Shown one piece after another: positions 43,419 through 56,400 of a stretch of 64,000 bases of DNA. A model generated the notes under the pieces. It had not been told where the DNA came from, did not search any database, and saw only the letters and a program-made list of their open reading frames with translations. The stretch is taken from contig JAZAYU010000008.1 in NCBI GenBank assembly GCA_038501625.1, forward strand, positions 10,292,938 to 10,356,937. The letters run 5' to 3'. Position 1 is the first letter of the stretch. Each line of letters opens with the position of its first letter. A program made the position numbers and the translations under genes. This stretch comes from Corbicula japonica. Its lineage: Eukaryota > Mollusca > Bivalvia > Venerida > Cyrenidae.

Positions 43419-44475
43419 CCCTGATACCATAGTAACAGAATCCTGTAAAAGAGCTGACACAGAACACTGATTAAAAATATTTTAAAGAAATTTGCCTTAT
43501 TGCATTTTTATTATTTTGATTTTTTAAATAATTTAGATGTGATATTCTCACCTTGTTAAAACATGTATACAAGTATCCAACAATAAACAAACATATCATA
43601 TGTACCTGACAGCGAATATGTAATTACAGTTCGTCATAATAACTTTCCATAGTCGAAAATAAATTAACATCAATAAATTGTGCACTTGGTATTTGATTCA
43701 ACTGTATGAGGTGGCCAGGTATAATATAACAAAGGAAAATAGAAAAAAATCATCTAATTTATCAAAAACCTTACCCATTTGTTGTAATCAATTATCATTA
43801 GTGATTTTTGTGTTCTTGCAATCAAATTAAACATAGAGCTGCTAAATTTCTAAAATAGGGTAATTTTTGATGGAAAGAAGCTAAATCACTCAAAGTTCCC
43901 AATGTGGTGTGTAAGAATTTATTGAATTTACAAAAGAAAAAGTAAGAAATCTTTACAAATTTAAAGCATTTGTGCAGTATTTTTTAGTTTCTGTCAAATA
44001 TTCAGCTTTAAACTTTCAGCAGCAAAAATACCTTATCAAGACCAAAACTATTTGAAATGGTTAGATTTTACCAGTTCTATTGTATCTCATTAAAAAGTTT
44101 CACTTTTCACAAATGTTTAACCCTTAAACCTCGCCAAACAAAGCGCATACAGTTTAGATCCTGATCAGATGGCAGGGCAGTGCCAGCTGATCTGGATCTA
44201 CACTGTTTACCAGCTTAACTTAGGGTAACTGATGCAACTTTATTTAGTAATCTTTAGTTAATATTTTACTAGTATCATTTTGTATCATTGAAATTGTGTC
44301 TGAAATGTAAATTCAACAAAAGGTTTTAGAAATTCATAATGTTGACAACCGACAATATTAAACAATACATTTAATTAAAATTTACATATTTATCAAAAGT
44401 TATGATAAATTTCATTACAGACACAAAATGTCTTTGCATGACGAGGCATATAAAGTATATTATCAACAGGATTTA

Positions 44476-44487
44476 AAACCCTTTACT

Positions 44488-44522
<35 letters not shown>

Positions 44523-44736
44523 TTTATCCTATGTGGGACCAGTATAGATTCAGATCAGCTGGCACATCTGTGCAATCTAATCTGAATCAGCACTGGTCAT
44601 AATCAGAAATAACCTAAAGAATCTAAAAGTGCACAGTGCAGATCCTGATCAGCATGGATGTGTTAGCTGATCTGGATCTACACTGTTCGCCCACTCAATA
44701 AAGGCATACACATTTATGTATATGCAATAAAGGGTT
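44476..44736. mobile_element. Palindromic MITE family 2, complete copy
   Basis: AAACCCTTTACTCAATATAT to ATGCAATAAAGGGTT, with a (TA)n expansion at 44491-44518 near the left end. Confidence 0.88.
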
Positions 44737-45570
44737 ACAACGATGTTTAAACAAAAAGTATTGGCAAGTTCCTAAAACTGATTTTAACCCTTTCCTCCAG
44801 ATACACATTTATTGAGAGGGCGATGACCACAGGCCTTAATACCATGTAAAATATTGCATCAGATTTTAAACTCAAATTATCATTTTGAAGATACACACAT
44901 TACTTGATTGATTTAATTTATTAAATAAGTTTATAAAATAATTTTTTGTTTTATAATGCCGTTTCGAATATTGGTTATTCTTTTGTTGTTATTAAAAATG
45001 ACTTCTTTTATTGGGATTAAAAATTACCAAGAAACAAGTGTTTTAGTATAAATTCAACTCCAACATTTATTCTATAATATTTCAGTAGAGCTTGGTGTTA
45101 TCTGAAATCTTCACATATATATGTGAAGATTTTATTCATTTTTATAATGTATTCTAAGTAAATAAACAAACAAAATCACATTTTCTGAATAAAAGATGAA
45201 AACTGAGGCTGGGCATATTATTGTTTGTGATAGCAGGGCCTGATCTTGGGTACCAGTGGTGACATAGCAAATTATTTATCAGTACACAAGCAAAGGGAGG
45301 TAAGCTGATCATATCACATGGGACAAAATAAATAGACAAACAACTGTCAGTTTAAATTTTCTCTGTATTTAAAAGGCATTGGGATGCCAAAACTGCATGG
45401 CAAAATAAAAAAACAAAAACAAAACAACAACAGCTACCTATAGTAAGATTGGTAAGATTTTCTGTGGAGCATCACCTAAATTACCTGTTAATTGATTTAT
45501 TGCCCTTGGCTCTTTTGCAATTTCAACCAGTCCATTTGTTGTACATAGCAGAGCTTTACAGAAATTGATC

Positions 45571-45803
45571 AGCCCTTTACTCACAGATACACTTTTATTG
45601 TATGGGTGAACAGTGTAGATCCAGATCAGCTGACACATCTGCACTGTCTGATCAGGACCTACACTTTGCTTTTTGATTCATTGGGTCATTTCTTACCAAG
45701 AAGCAAACAGAAGATATTGATGAGACAGCATATATGTGCCAGCTGATCTGGATCTACACTTTTAGCACATGCGATAAAACCACTATACAAAGAGTAAAGA
45801 GTT
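45571..45803. mobile_element. Palindromic MITE family 2, complete copy
   Basis: AGCCCTTTACTCACAGATAC ... AGAGTAAAGAGTT with four GATC-type core arms. Confidence 0.8.
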
Positions 45804-45831
45804 AAATGAATAGAGAACAGGACCCAAGATC

Positions 45832-45952
45832 ATAAAACAAAATTTGGAGACCAGTCTGAACTCACAAGCCTCTGATTGATCAGTCGCCGTTTTAGCCAAT
45901 CAGATGCTTGAGATTTGAGACTGGTCTCCAGATTTTGCTTTATGATCTTGGG
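45832..45952. mobile_element. Palindromic MITE family 1
   Basis: AAGATCATAAAACAAAATTT ... TTTGCTTTATGATCTTGGGC. Follows the family-2 copy by about 30 bp. Confidence 0.88.
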
Positions 45953-46500
45953 CACAGTGTTGAGCTTGCTCAGACTGTGTATATGTACAGGCTGATGTGG
46001 GACTTGACTGGTTGCTGATGTGACAACTACTGTGCTGTTAGGGTCTGATAATGCTCATTTAATTTTGCTCAAATCCTCTGAACAAATCTGGCAAATATAT
46101 AATAAAAAAATTAATTGATTTTCCAAATTTTGAAAAGGCAAGTTTTGCAGATTACTGTAAATATAAAATTAAACAACCAATCTTGCAGATTATTAAAACT
46201 GATTTTGAATTTGCAAATTATTTAATAATTTCTTTGATATTATAGAAAATAAATTTATAGTCTAAAAATTCATTGAGATTGTATCCAAGTAAAGGCAAAA
46301 ATGTTTTCGTTTGGAATAGGGGTCTCCACTCCACAAGGACAACTTTAACAAATCAAATACAAGTCAGATAATATGAATTATTTGTAAAAATCATCAACTG
46401 CCGTGTCCACCATCAAACACATTACTTGATCTGCCTAGGTGTGTATATTACAAGTCTATGTAAATATAACTATTTGAAATGATTTTTGAGATCTACTGAT

Positions 46501-46603
46501 TAACCCTTTAATCCACAGCTATGGCTTTCATAGCATAGGTGAATGTGCTGGCATATCTGAATCTACACCAATGGCACGTGTGATAAAACCTGTATATATG
46601 AAT
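46501..46603. mobile_element. Palindromic MITE family 2, reduced copy
   Basis: TAACCCTTTAATCCACAGCT to GATAAAACCTGTATATATGA. The core is largely deleted. Confidence 0.65.
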
Positions 46604-47089
46604 AGAGATGTTTAGACATAAAACAAATAAGTGACACAAGTATAAACATGGACCATAATTATTTCCTTTGTGATTTCAGAGCCGGTAATGGGTTAAATTC
46701 CCAATTTAAAAAAGGATATTTTCCAATTTCTCATAAAAAATTACCAATTTAAAGTTTTCAAAAGATCAGTTTTTGAAATTTCATAGAAATGCTGCTATTT
46801 TTATCATGTATCAAGCATCTAAATGAATAAGTACCTGGAAAAGGTAACATTAATAATTATAATTAATTGAACAGTTACAATGATAAAATCATTAATTATT
46901 TGATTTTCCCAAGTTTATGTAACATACCAAAAAAATCCTAATTCTGCAGGTACAGTCAATGTTCCCTGATCAGAGAAAACACTCTGACAATGTACACAAT
47001 AACAAACTGATAACACAAAACTTGGAACTTCATGAAAATGTGTCAATCCAACTGTACACAGCTGCAGAGCTGAATCTTTGTTCATCTTG

Positions 47090-47205
47090 GTCCAAGATCA
47101 TAAAACTAAAACTGGAGACCAGTCTCAAATTTGTTCAAAGCCAATCAGATGCTTGTGATTTGAGACTGGTCTCCAATCTCAGTTTTATGATTTTGGGCCC
47201 TTGTA
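47090..47205. mobile_element. Palindromic MITE family 1 just past the chromatin-reader stop
   Basis: CAAGATCATAAAACTAAAAC ... CTCAGTTTTATGATTTTGGG. On the minus strand it starts 75 nt after the stop codon at 47280, so it probably lies in the 3' UTR and would fold into a hairpin of about 50 bp. Confidence 0.85.
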
Positions 47206-47279
47206 ACAACTAGTGCTCACAATATTTTATCGATAAAAATTCTAAACACCGGAGAGCTAGACACATTTCTTGAACAGCA

Positions 47280-47420
47280 TCAAGATGGTGAGAAAGCTTG
47301 GCTGTGCTGTTGTAAACGAAAAATTTTGCGGTAGATTTTTAATGCTGGTCCTAACTTGAGTCCTAGGGCTGTAAGCACATCCTCTCTCCGCATCAGTAAG
47401 AGCGAGGGACCATCTATCTC
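47280..47420 (-). CDS. Chromatin-reader exon 11 (end of SAM domain, stop)
   Basis: Residues 527-572: [20 protein letters not shown], then [13 protein letters not shown] and a short tail before TGA. This is the SAMD1-like second half of SAM, including the [10 protein letters not shown] helix. The acceptor is TTCATTACAG. A palindromic MITE begins about 75 bp past the stop. Confidence 0.94.
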   Translation of the reverse strand, partial: EIDGPSLLLMRREDVLTALGLKLGPALKIYRKIFRLQQHSQAFSPS

Positions 47421-50400
47421 CTGTAATGAACACAATATTTGGGGTTAACTCTGCATATAAATAATTCTACCAGTGAAGATCCAGATCAGCAAGAACATCT
47501 GTGCCATCTAATCTGGATCTGCACTGTTCCTTATTGGTCAGAAATAACCTAATGAATCGAAATGCAAACAGTGTAGATCCTGATCAGATTTGTTTCAAAG
47601 GTTTAGTTTTAGTATTTTGTATGATCTTGCATGCAAACTGTGAAACTCTGTCCAAAAGCAACAATGATAAAAATTGAAGACAGGCTTAAGTTATTGGGTA
47701 CTTGACAAACAAATCAGAAATATGATGGTGAACAAGTACTCAAAGTTTTAAAGCTGTCGAATTAGTAGTACGTAACTTACAATAGCTCCGCATAATCTTA
47801 AAACAGTCAAGCTTCAAAAGCTGGGCCAAGATCATTAAACTAAATCTCGAGACCAGTCTCAAATCTCAAGAAACTGATTCACCAAAATGGCGACTAGTCG
47901 CCATTTCAGCCATTGGTGCTCAAGATTTATGACTGTTGTACAATCTCAGTTTTATGACCCAATACTCCATATTTATGGGTTTTATCTCATGTGCAAACTA
48001 AACAGTGTTGATCCAGATCAGCCAGCTGATTAAGATCTAGTTTGCTTTCTGGACAGAAATAACCCTAGAAGTATAATTACTGATAACATTACTATAATTA
48101 ACAAAGAAGCATGGTGTAATAAGGAATACCTGAGACTTGAATACTTGAGCCTGCTCAGAGTGACCATTCTCGGTAAAGAACTGGACAACCCTATCTATAC
48201 TCCAGTCAGAAGCATCAGAATACACTGTGGTGTCGTCGTACACGCATACTCCATGACCCAGCAGTGACATCTTCATCTCATAACTACAAACAAGATCACA
48301 AATTATCAAATCAGATTAAAAACAACATTTTTGCATCATGCATGTTAACCCTTTCCTGTATACGAGGGTTGTTCAATATATAATGAGACTGTCCTCATAT
48401 ATTTTTATTCTGACATGAAATATATCAAAATTTGGTATCATTATTAAATATAACTTATCCTTGATTAGAATACCGGCTTTGGTAGAAAAAATATAATGCG
48501 ACATAGAAATTATGATCATTCCAAAAACCATAGTAACGCGTTATCGCCCCCGTCCATTCTGCATTATAAAGACATACATTATAATATAAAGTAAAGTAAG
48601 AACCTATTTTTGCAATTACATAAAAATCTGCCAATAATTTGTTCGTTATATCAATGACCTCATATGAAAAAATGACGTCATTTGGTAGTAAAACGTTGAA
48701 ATAATCAACATTTGTTTACGGTCACCCTTACACATTGTCACTTAAAAATGATGACACAAGAACATATTGAAGTGCGGGCAAACATTAAGTTTTGTATGAA
48801 TTTAGAATTCATTTATTTAGTTTTAAGACATTTATAATTCCTGCATTAATATTTATCAGTTAATAAGTCATTAATTTGTGAGCTGCACGCCACCAATGAT
48901 GTGTTCTGCATTCGGCAGCTTATTTTGAAAAGCTATGAATGTGATAAAACAATATAGCGACGTTTACAATGCGCTGACGTCGCGACATATTTGTTGCCCG
49001 GGGGCGCTGATGCAAACATGACCTTCTTATAAATGCTGTAACTTTAAAGCTGTTTTGTGGATTTTTTAAATATTTTCTGAATGTATTCAGAAATGAATGA
49101 ACTTTGTTATTATCTATTGCATATTACCGTTAAATGTTTCAAATAAAAGATATGAACACAGTCTCATTATATATTGAACACCCCTCGTAGATACACCTTT
49201 ATTGCTAGGGCAAACAGTTTAGATCCAGATCAGCCGGCACATCCGTGCCATCTGATCTGGATCTAAACTGTTCGCTTTTTGATTCATTAGGTGATTTCTG
49301 ACCAAAATGCGACCAAAATGCGACCAGTGCAGATCCTGATCAGACGGCATGGATGTGCCGGCTGATCTGGATCTACACTGGTCGCACATGCGTAAAAATA
49401 CATATATATACAGGAAAGGGTTAAGTCTTGTACTACTGGTCACAAACTAAATTGTTTTAGACTTCTTTAGAAAGTCATAAAACTAATATGTGAATTTGAA
49501 ATCAGCTGGACCCAAATCATAAAACAGTTGAATCATAATAGAGATGTTTTCTTCTGAACTTTAACATAATATTAAACCCACAAACAAATCTGAACTATTT
49601 TACAACAGAAGCAGTCATCAAACATGATTAACCCTTTCCTTCATATATATAGATTTTATCACAAGTGTGAACAGTGTAGATCCAGAACCAGTTGTTTTCA
49701 TTAAAAAATATATGTTTTGTTTATACATAATCTAATACACTATGAGAGTTACTTAACAAAGATAAATTTACAAAACTTTAAAAAAGGGTATAAAGATATT
49801 AATATAATCTGTATAGAGTTATAAAAGGAATTAAATCTATCTTGATATTTCTACAGTCAACTCTGTCTAAAAACACCACTCAGGGGAAGACCAAAAAGTG
49901 ATCTCTAAAGACAGGTGGTCTTTGTTTACATGTAAATATATTCTTTATGTCAGTCAGGGGTACAAATAAAATGTGGTCTATACCAGCAGGTGGTCAAAGT
50001 TTACAGGTGGTCATTGGCACAGGTTTGACTGTATTAGAAATATTTATCGAAGAAAATTTCTAAATAAGCCTTTTTCATTTGAAATAGAATTACCATATAC
50101 ATGTATATGTGTTTAGATAAACGAATCACAAATTACTAAGCTTATATATACATGTGTATTAAATTGCATATGTTTTTTTCTGTGATTCATGTAAACAGAT
50201 TATGTATAAAAATTAACGGGGTTACCGGAAAGGGGCCTCAAATGAGAAAAAAAAAGAAATCACATCTGCATTATATGATCAGGATCCACACTGTTCACTT
50301 CCTGGTCAGAAATTAGTCAATGAATAAATAAGCAAACAGGGTAGATCAAGATCAGATGGCACAGATGTGCTGGCTGATCTGGATCTACAATGTATGCCCA

Positions 50401-53400
50401 TATCCCATGGCATAGCGGGTAAACATAGTTTGAAAGAGCTGGCTTCATAACTGATGTAAAATAAGTAAGTTTAAACTCAAATTTCCGACTTACTCAAATG
50501 TATCACTGGGTCTAGGGGACGATGTAGGTGTGGCAATCGGAGTTGGCAAACCATCAGCTGCTACAGTACCATCTGGAAGCAAATTACATGTGCAATAAAA
50601 TATAAGGCTGGTTCAATAAAAATCTGGCTTAAAGATCAATTTTCAATAACTATTTCTAACAAATTTAGGCAAGGCCTTTATTCATAAGTTGTTAATATAA
50701 AGCTTATTTTGACGAAGAAAATATCTTTGTTTTAATTACATGATTTTAAAAATTCAGCAAGACTACTGCCAAGCAGGTCATATATGCCAGACAGCCAGAG
50801 TTATCAAACAGCTGACTGGTAACCCACTGGTAATAGATGACAGGACTGAAATCCAACTCCATATATACAAATTTAATGCATGGGTGAACTGTGTAGGTCT
50901 AGATCAGCTGGCAGGTGTGCCCCTTGATCTGTTATTACACTATTTCCTACTTGGGCAGCAATAACCTAATGAATTGAAATTGAACAGTGTAGATCTGGAT
51001 GGAACACTTTCTGGATCTACACTTTCCCCACATGATAAATTTATATCTATTAATGAGAAACCGTCATTTGAGACTTCTAAAATATACCACAGTAGAAAAG
51101 TTATAATTCTAAACAGTAGGGTGGGGAGGCATCCTCCCAAAGTGTGAATACTGGGTTATGTCTGAAAATAGCCAAGTCTTCAGTTCAGTATTTCAGAAAT
51201 GGTTCCACAGCCCCAGGTCTAAACAAGAGCAGTGTGTACATAAACAGTTGGTATTCCTGGGCCCAAGATCATAAAACTTAAGATTGGAGACCAGTCTCAA
51301 ATCTCAAGCATCTGAATAGCTGAAATGGTGACCAGATTTGAGACTGGTCTTCAGATTTAGTTTTATGATCTTGGGCACAGGTGATGACGTTTTGCTGGGC
51401 ATGAACATGCTTGTTTACCTGTGTTGAACTGATAATTACACTGAGACGTGCTGGCATCTTGTGATTTATGTCTTTTCAGTTCATTCAGAGACTTCTGTGT
51501 ACTCAGTCTTCTTTTGTTTCCTTTCCTGAAATAACAATTACGTCAAATTATCAAATTTGAAGGGGAAATAGTAATTAAGATATTACTAGAATTTGGTGTT
51601 TCACGGAACACATGTCACGTAAATTGCATTTGAAAGGGGCACAACTCTAAAAACAGAGAAACAGGTTTTATCATTCTTGTTGTCACAGATGACTTTGTTC
51701 ATGTAGAGGATATATTCCGACGATAAAGTGAATAGGACAAGCACATTTAAAGTTATAGGCAACATTAAGGTTCATATTAATGTTTGGGTGGACTGTACAT
51801 TGCTGCCACTGCCAGACAATAGGATCCCTATGTGTCTACCGGCTATTGCAGGCAACATTAAAAATTGATTATTCTCCAGAATAAAATTATCTAACAAAAT
51901 ATTAGTACCTTTTTGCAATCAAGGTCAAATGTAACATTTTTCAATTATTTTCAAACCATACTATAACCAATATCTTAAAGTTTTTTTGACTGCATAGATA
52001 TGACTTAAAGTGCATGGGGGGAAGGGAACAGAATAGATCCAGATCAGTCTGCTGGTCAGTGCCATCTAATCTGGATCTACACAGCTTGTCTCTTGGTTTA
52101 AAATAACCTACTGAATTTAAAGAAAACCTGACAATGTAGATCCTGATCTGACACAAATGTGCTGGTTGATCTGGATCTACATTGCCCACCCACAGGATGA
52201 TAGCCCTACCCCATGAAGTAAAGGGTTATACTGGTAGTGATGTCAGTTCACTTACTGTCAGTGCACTACCAAAATTTTGTTTGCTTTCAGGTATATGTGT
52301 AGTCCATAACAAACTTAATTCATGATTATACTTAATTCATGATACAAAAAGACTATAAAATGACTTATAAATTTTTTTTAAATGGTGTTATAAATGCACC
52401 TTTCTGTAGTTCCGTCATCATCTTCACTGACTTCAGATTTCACTTCCTCTGGAAAACATATAGTAAGAGAAACTGATGACATTTTTACAAATGAACATGT
52501 CTTGTCAGCTATCAACTGTGGTGAAAATGGACAGTCTTCATGCTACCAAAAACACCAAAACATGGAACTAGGAATAACTAATGATAGTTTTTACCTCTGT
52601 TTTCCATACAATCAGAAATTCAAATATTCTTCACTTCTTTTCTGTTAAAACTTAACACTACAGCCACTCAAGTTGAAGATTTTATTGCTTGAAGTCATGC
52701 CCCATCTCCATACAAGTGCACACCATTATCTGTCTGTGGACTTGCAGCTGTGGAGCCTGGGTAGAACCATTGACTTTACACAAGCTAGCTGGAGAGTTTC
52801 CTCTCTTCCAACTTCAAGAGGCCTCTACCCACAGTGGTGAGAGGCCTGTCAATGTCAGCCTCTACCCACAGTGGTGAGAGGTCTGTCAATGTCAGCCAAT
52901 CACAGGACTCTACCCACAGTGGTGAGAGGTCTGTCAATGTCAGCCTCTACCCACAGTGGTGAGAGGTCTGTCAATGTCAGCCAATCACAGGACTCTACCC
53001 ACAGTGGTGAGAGGCCTGTGAATGTCAGCCTCTACCCACAGTGGTGAGAGGCCTGTGAATGTCAGCCTCTACCCACAGTGGTGAGAGGCCTGTGAATGTC
53101 AGCCTCTACCCAGTGGTGAGAGGCCTGTGAATGTCAGCCAATTACCTTAATTACTCTGCTGCAGAGGCCCACTGTAGCCACTTATTCCTTCAGCGTGTTT
53201 AGTACTGAATATTTTTAATGTTATGAAGTCATCTCTGATAGCTGCAAAATAAAATCGTCTAAAACACTAAGTTATTTAGTGTTTTTAAGTGAATTTCAAC
53301 AATTAACAAAAACCCTGGTCATTTCGCAATTCTCTGTTCCTATAGGGTTTCTTAAATGTTAAAACATCAATAAACATTGACTATAAAGTAGTTTACCTTT

Positions 53401-56400
53401 CTTCATCAAAGTTTTGCCATTGCCCTTGTCACCATTTTCTCTCGCCAATCTTCTCTTACACGGCGTACATATCCAGCTACCTGTAACACATGTACCTCTC
53501 GACTAGTGTTGTGATATCCGGTTGCCAATCACAATCAATCATCAGTTAGAATTGGTTGCCGCTTCCAATTTGATTTCACCGATTATAATCAGTTATAAAT
53601 AAAATGATTGTTGTGTGTAGAAATGGTTTCCTATTAGTAACTTACAAAATACCTCTTACTATTGTGTGCTTGTTGCACATATGTGCTGTCTGATCTGAAT
53701 CTAGACCATTCACTTTTAAATGTATTAGGATATTTCTGACCAATATGTGACCAGTGCAGATTCAGATCAACTGAATTGATGTGCCATCTCATCTGAATCT
53801 ACACTGGTTGCACATTTATTAAAATGTGTATATCTGGAATAAAGGGCTTACACAATTAAATCTGTGCATTTTTCTGAAATAGCAAATGATTACAACATAT
53901 AAAGAAAACTAGACTCTGTTTTCAGTACACTGATGCTCCCACTGCTACAACAACATTTGTAACAAAGGGCCATAACTCTGGTCAAAATGGTCGCAGGAAA
54001 AAATATTTTCTTTATGATCATCTATACATCCTGCTTGATCATCTGTGCAAGTTTGAAAGAAATCTGCCCAACAGTTTATGAGGAGTTGATGCCACAAGAT
54101 TTTGGGAACGTACAGATGGATGGATGGACGAGTGCTACCAGACAAATGCAACATAGTATGATTAGCAAACAGATGAGTGCAACTCTGTAAGCCGCCCACT
54201 TTGAGAGGGTATAAAACTTTCATTTTTTAAACAGATTATTATTCTCCTGGTTGTATTTCGAGAAATTAAGCTAAAAAAATAATATATTTGGTGTTGCAAA
54301 CCTTATTTTATAATGTGAAGTTAAGTTACTCCAACTAAATATCTGCACAGCAGGCATACCTTTTGGTTTGTTTGTTACTGGTGGATTATGACAATTCATA
54401 TGGAACCCTTTGTCACATGCATCACAGAACAAGATCAATGCCTGAAATGTTTGTCATATAATGCAATCAATATAATGGTCATTGAATAATAATTCAATTT
54501 TCTGAAAGCTTTTATTTAAATGTCAGTTTGTTTTGCTTAAGTTCTCTTATTTCTGTGTGAACTTGATGCAATTTCTGCAATGCTGGATAAGTATAAATTG
54601 CAATAATCACTTACATGTAGTAGAACAATACTATTAAAGTTGAAGATAACATTTTCAATTGAAAAAGTACATTGTCATTCCCCTAAACCATTTTCTCTTG
54701 GTAATTCTCAGCAAGATCAACTAAATGGTGCTCAACTACCGCCCAAAGGCAAATAAACAATCTTAGACTCCATCATTATATGGGATCTAACAGACAGCAA
54801 GTCTTACACTTAGGCAAGCCTTACACTTAGGCAAGCCTTACACTTAGGCAAACCTTACACTTAGGCAAGCCTTACACTTAGGCAAGCCTTACACTTAGGC
54901 AAGCCTTACACTTAGGCAAGCCTTACACTTAAGCAAGCCTTACACCATCATATGGGCTCTCACAGATAAAGCAAGTGTTATACTTAGGCAAGTCTTACAC
55001 TAAAGTTTACATCATTATCTGGACTTTCACAGACAGCAGGTCTTACACTAAAGCAAGTCTTACACTAAGGCTTACATCGTTATCTGGACTTTCACAGACA
55101 GCAGGTCTTACACTAAAGAAAGTCTTACACTAAAGTTTACATCATTATCTGGACTTTCACAGACAGCAGGTCTTACACTTAAGTAAGTCTTACACTAAGG
55201 CTTACATCGTTATCTGGACTTTCACAGACAGCAGGTCTTACACTAAAGCAAGTCTTACACTAAGGCTTACATCGTTATCTGGACTTTCACAGACAGCAGG
55301 TCTTACACTAAAGCAAGTCTTACACTAAGGCTTACATCATTAACTGGGCTTTCATTGACAGCAGGTCTTACACTAAAGCAAGTCTTACACTAAGGCTTAC
55401 ATCATTATCTGGGCTTTCACAGACAGCAGGTCTTACACTAAAGCAAGTCTTACACTAAGGCTTACATCGTTATCTGGACTTTCACAGACAGCAGGTCTTA
55501 CACTAAAGCAAGTCTTACACTAAGGCTTATATGATTATCTGGGCTTTCACAAACAGCAGGTCTTACACTAAAGCAAGTCTTACACTAAGGCTTACATCGT
55601 TATCTGGACTTTCACAGATACAACAAGTCTTACACTCCATACATTGCCAGGGGGAGTTTAATGCCCGTTCTGCCAACTCTTCACTGTAGTCCATACATGA
55701 TGGGTGAACTGGAAAATGTATAATAAAGTATCTTAGCAACACTGGTAATTAAAAGTCATATCTAACTTTAAAAAAAAATTACTAATTATGTTGTCTATAT
55801 AAAATACTGTTTCCATTATGCATTGGAAAACATTTGGTCCAGGCAACATTAGACCCCACAAACTATTTGACGGTGCACAATGTGTTGTTTTGAGATGTCT
55901 ACTTGCAGGCATGTTTTACTATGGGTGTGCTGTCATTCACTTTGTTTTCAAAGTGGCTGTTCCAACTGCCATACAAAAGGCTGTGACATCACAAATTTTC
56001 TCCAATATTTTGGTAAGAATTGAGAATAGTCAAAAGTGTAAATATAACAACTAAATCAATATTTTAACATGTTCATTTGGCATATGAAAAACTTTTCGGT
56101 TGTTTGAAGTAAGTGTGAAACCCAAATGTTGATGAACGTGATAATAATCAGTTCAACCCCTAACAGTTTTCGCTATGTACAAATGCTCACAAGTTAGAAA
56201 TGAGTACCTTTAGCACTACAGTCAGAGCAGGTAAGTAATGGTTCCTCCTTGCCTTCCCTGTTAGATTGAGCTGTACAGTTACAGAAATCACACGTGATCT
56301 CGCCATTCTTCGAACTGTCACGACTACTGAGTCTTCTCAACTGCAAAGGGTTCTCAAAATCGGGTCCATGTGTTTTCTTAATTTTCTGTAATCAAAACTT

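Larger units (their letters stand above)
37027..44648 (+). repeat. Tandem segmental duplication, copy 2 (7,622 bp)
   Basis: Second copy of the preceding unit. It retains 39459-41010, which includes the right end of the foldback element. At 44649 the MITE continues intact, so this is the unbroken right-hand boundary. Confidence 0.95.

Noticed and set aside
46959..47213. 84-codon plus-strand frame
   Set aside because: Its second half is the family-1 MITE at 47090-47205 and the rest lies in the 3' flank of the opposite-strand gene.
55818..56054. 78-codon plus-strand frame within the chromatin-reader intron
   Set aside because: Antisense to the gene, no recognisable domain, no splice or start support.
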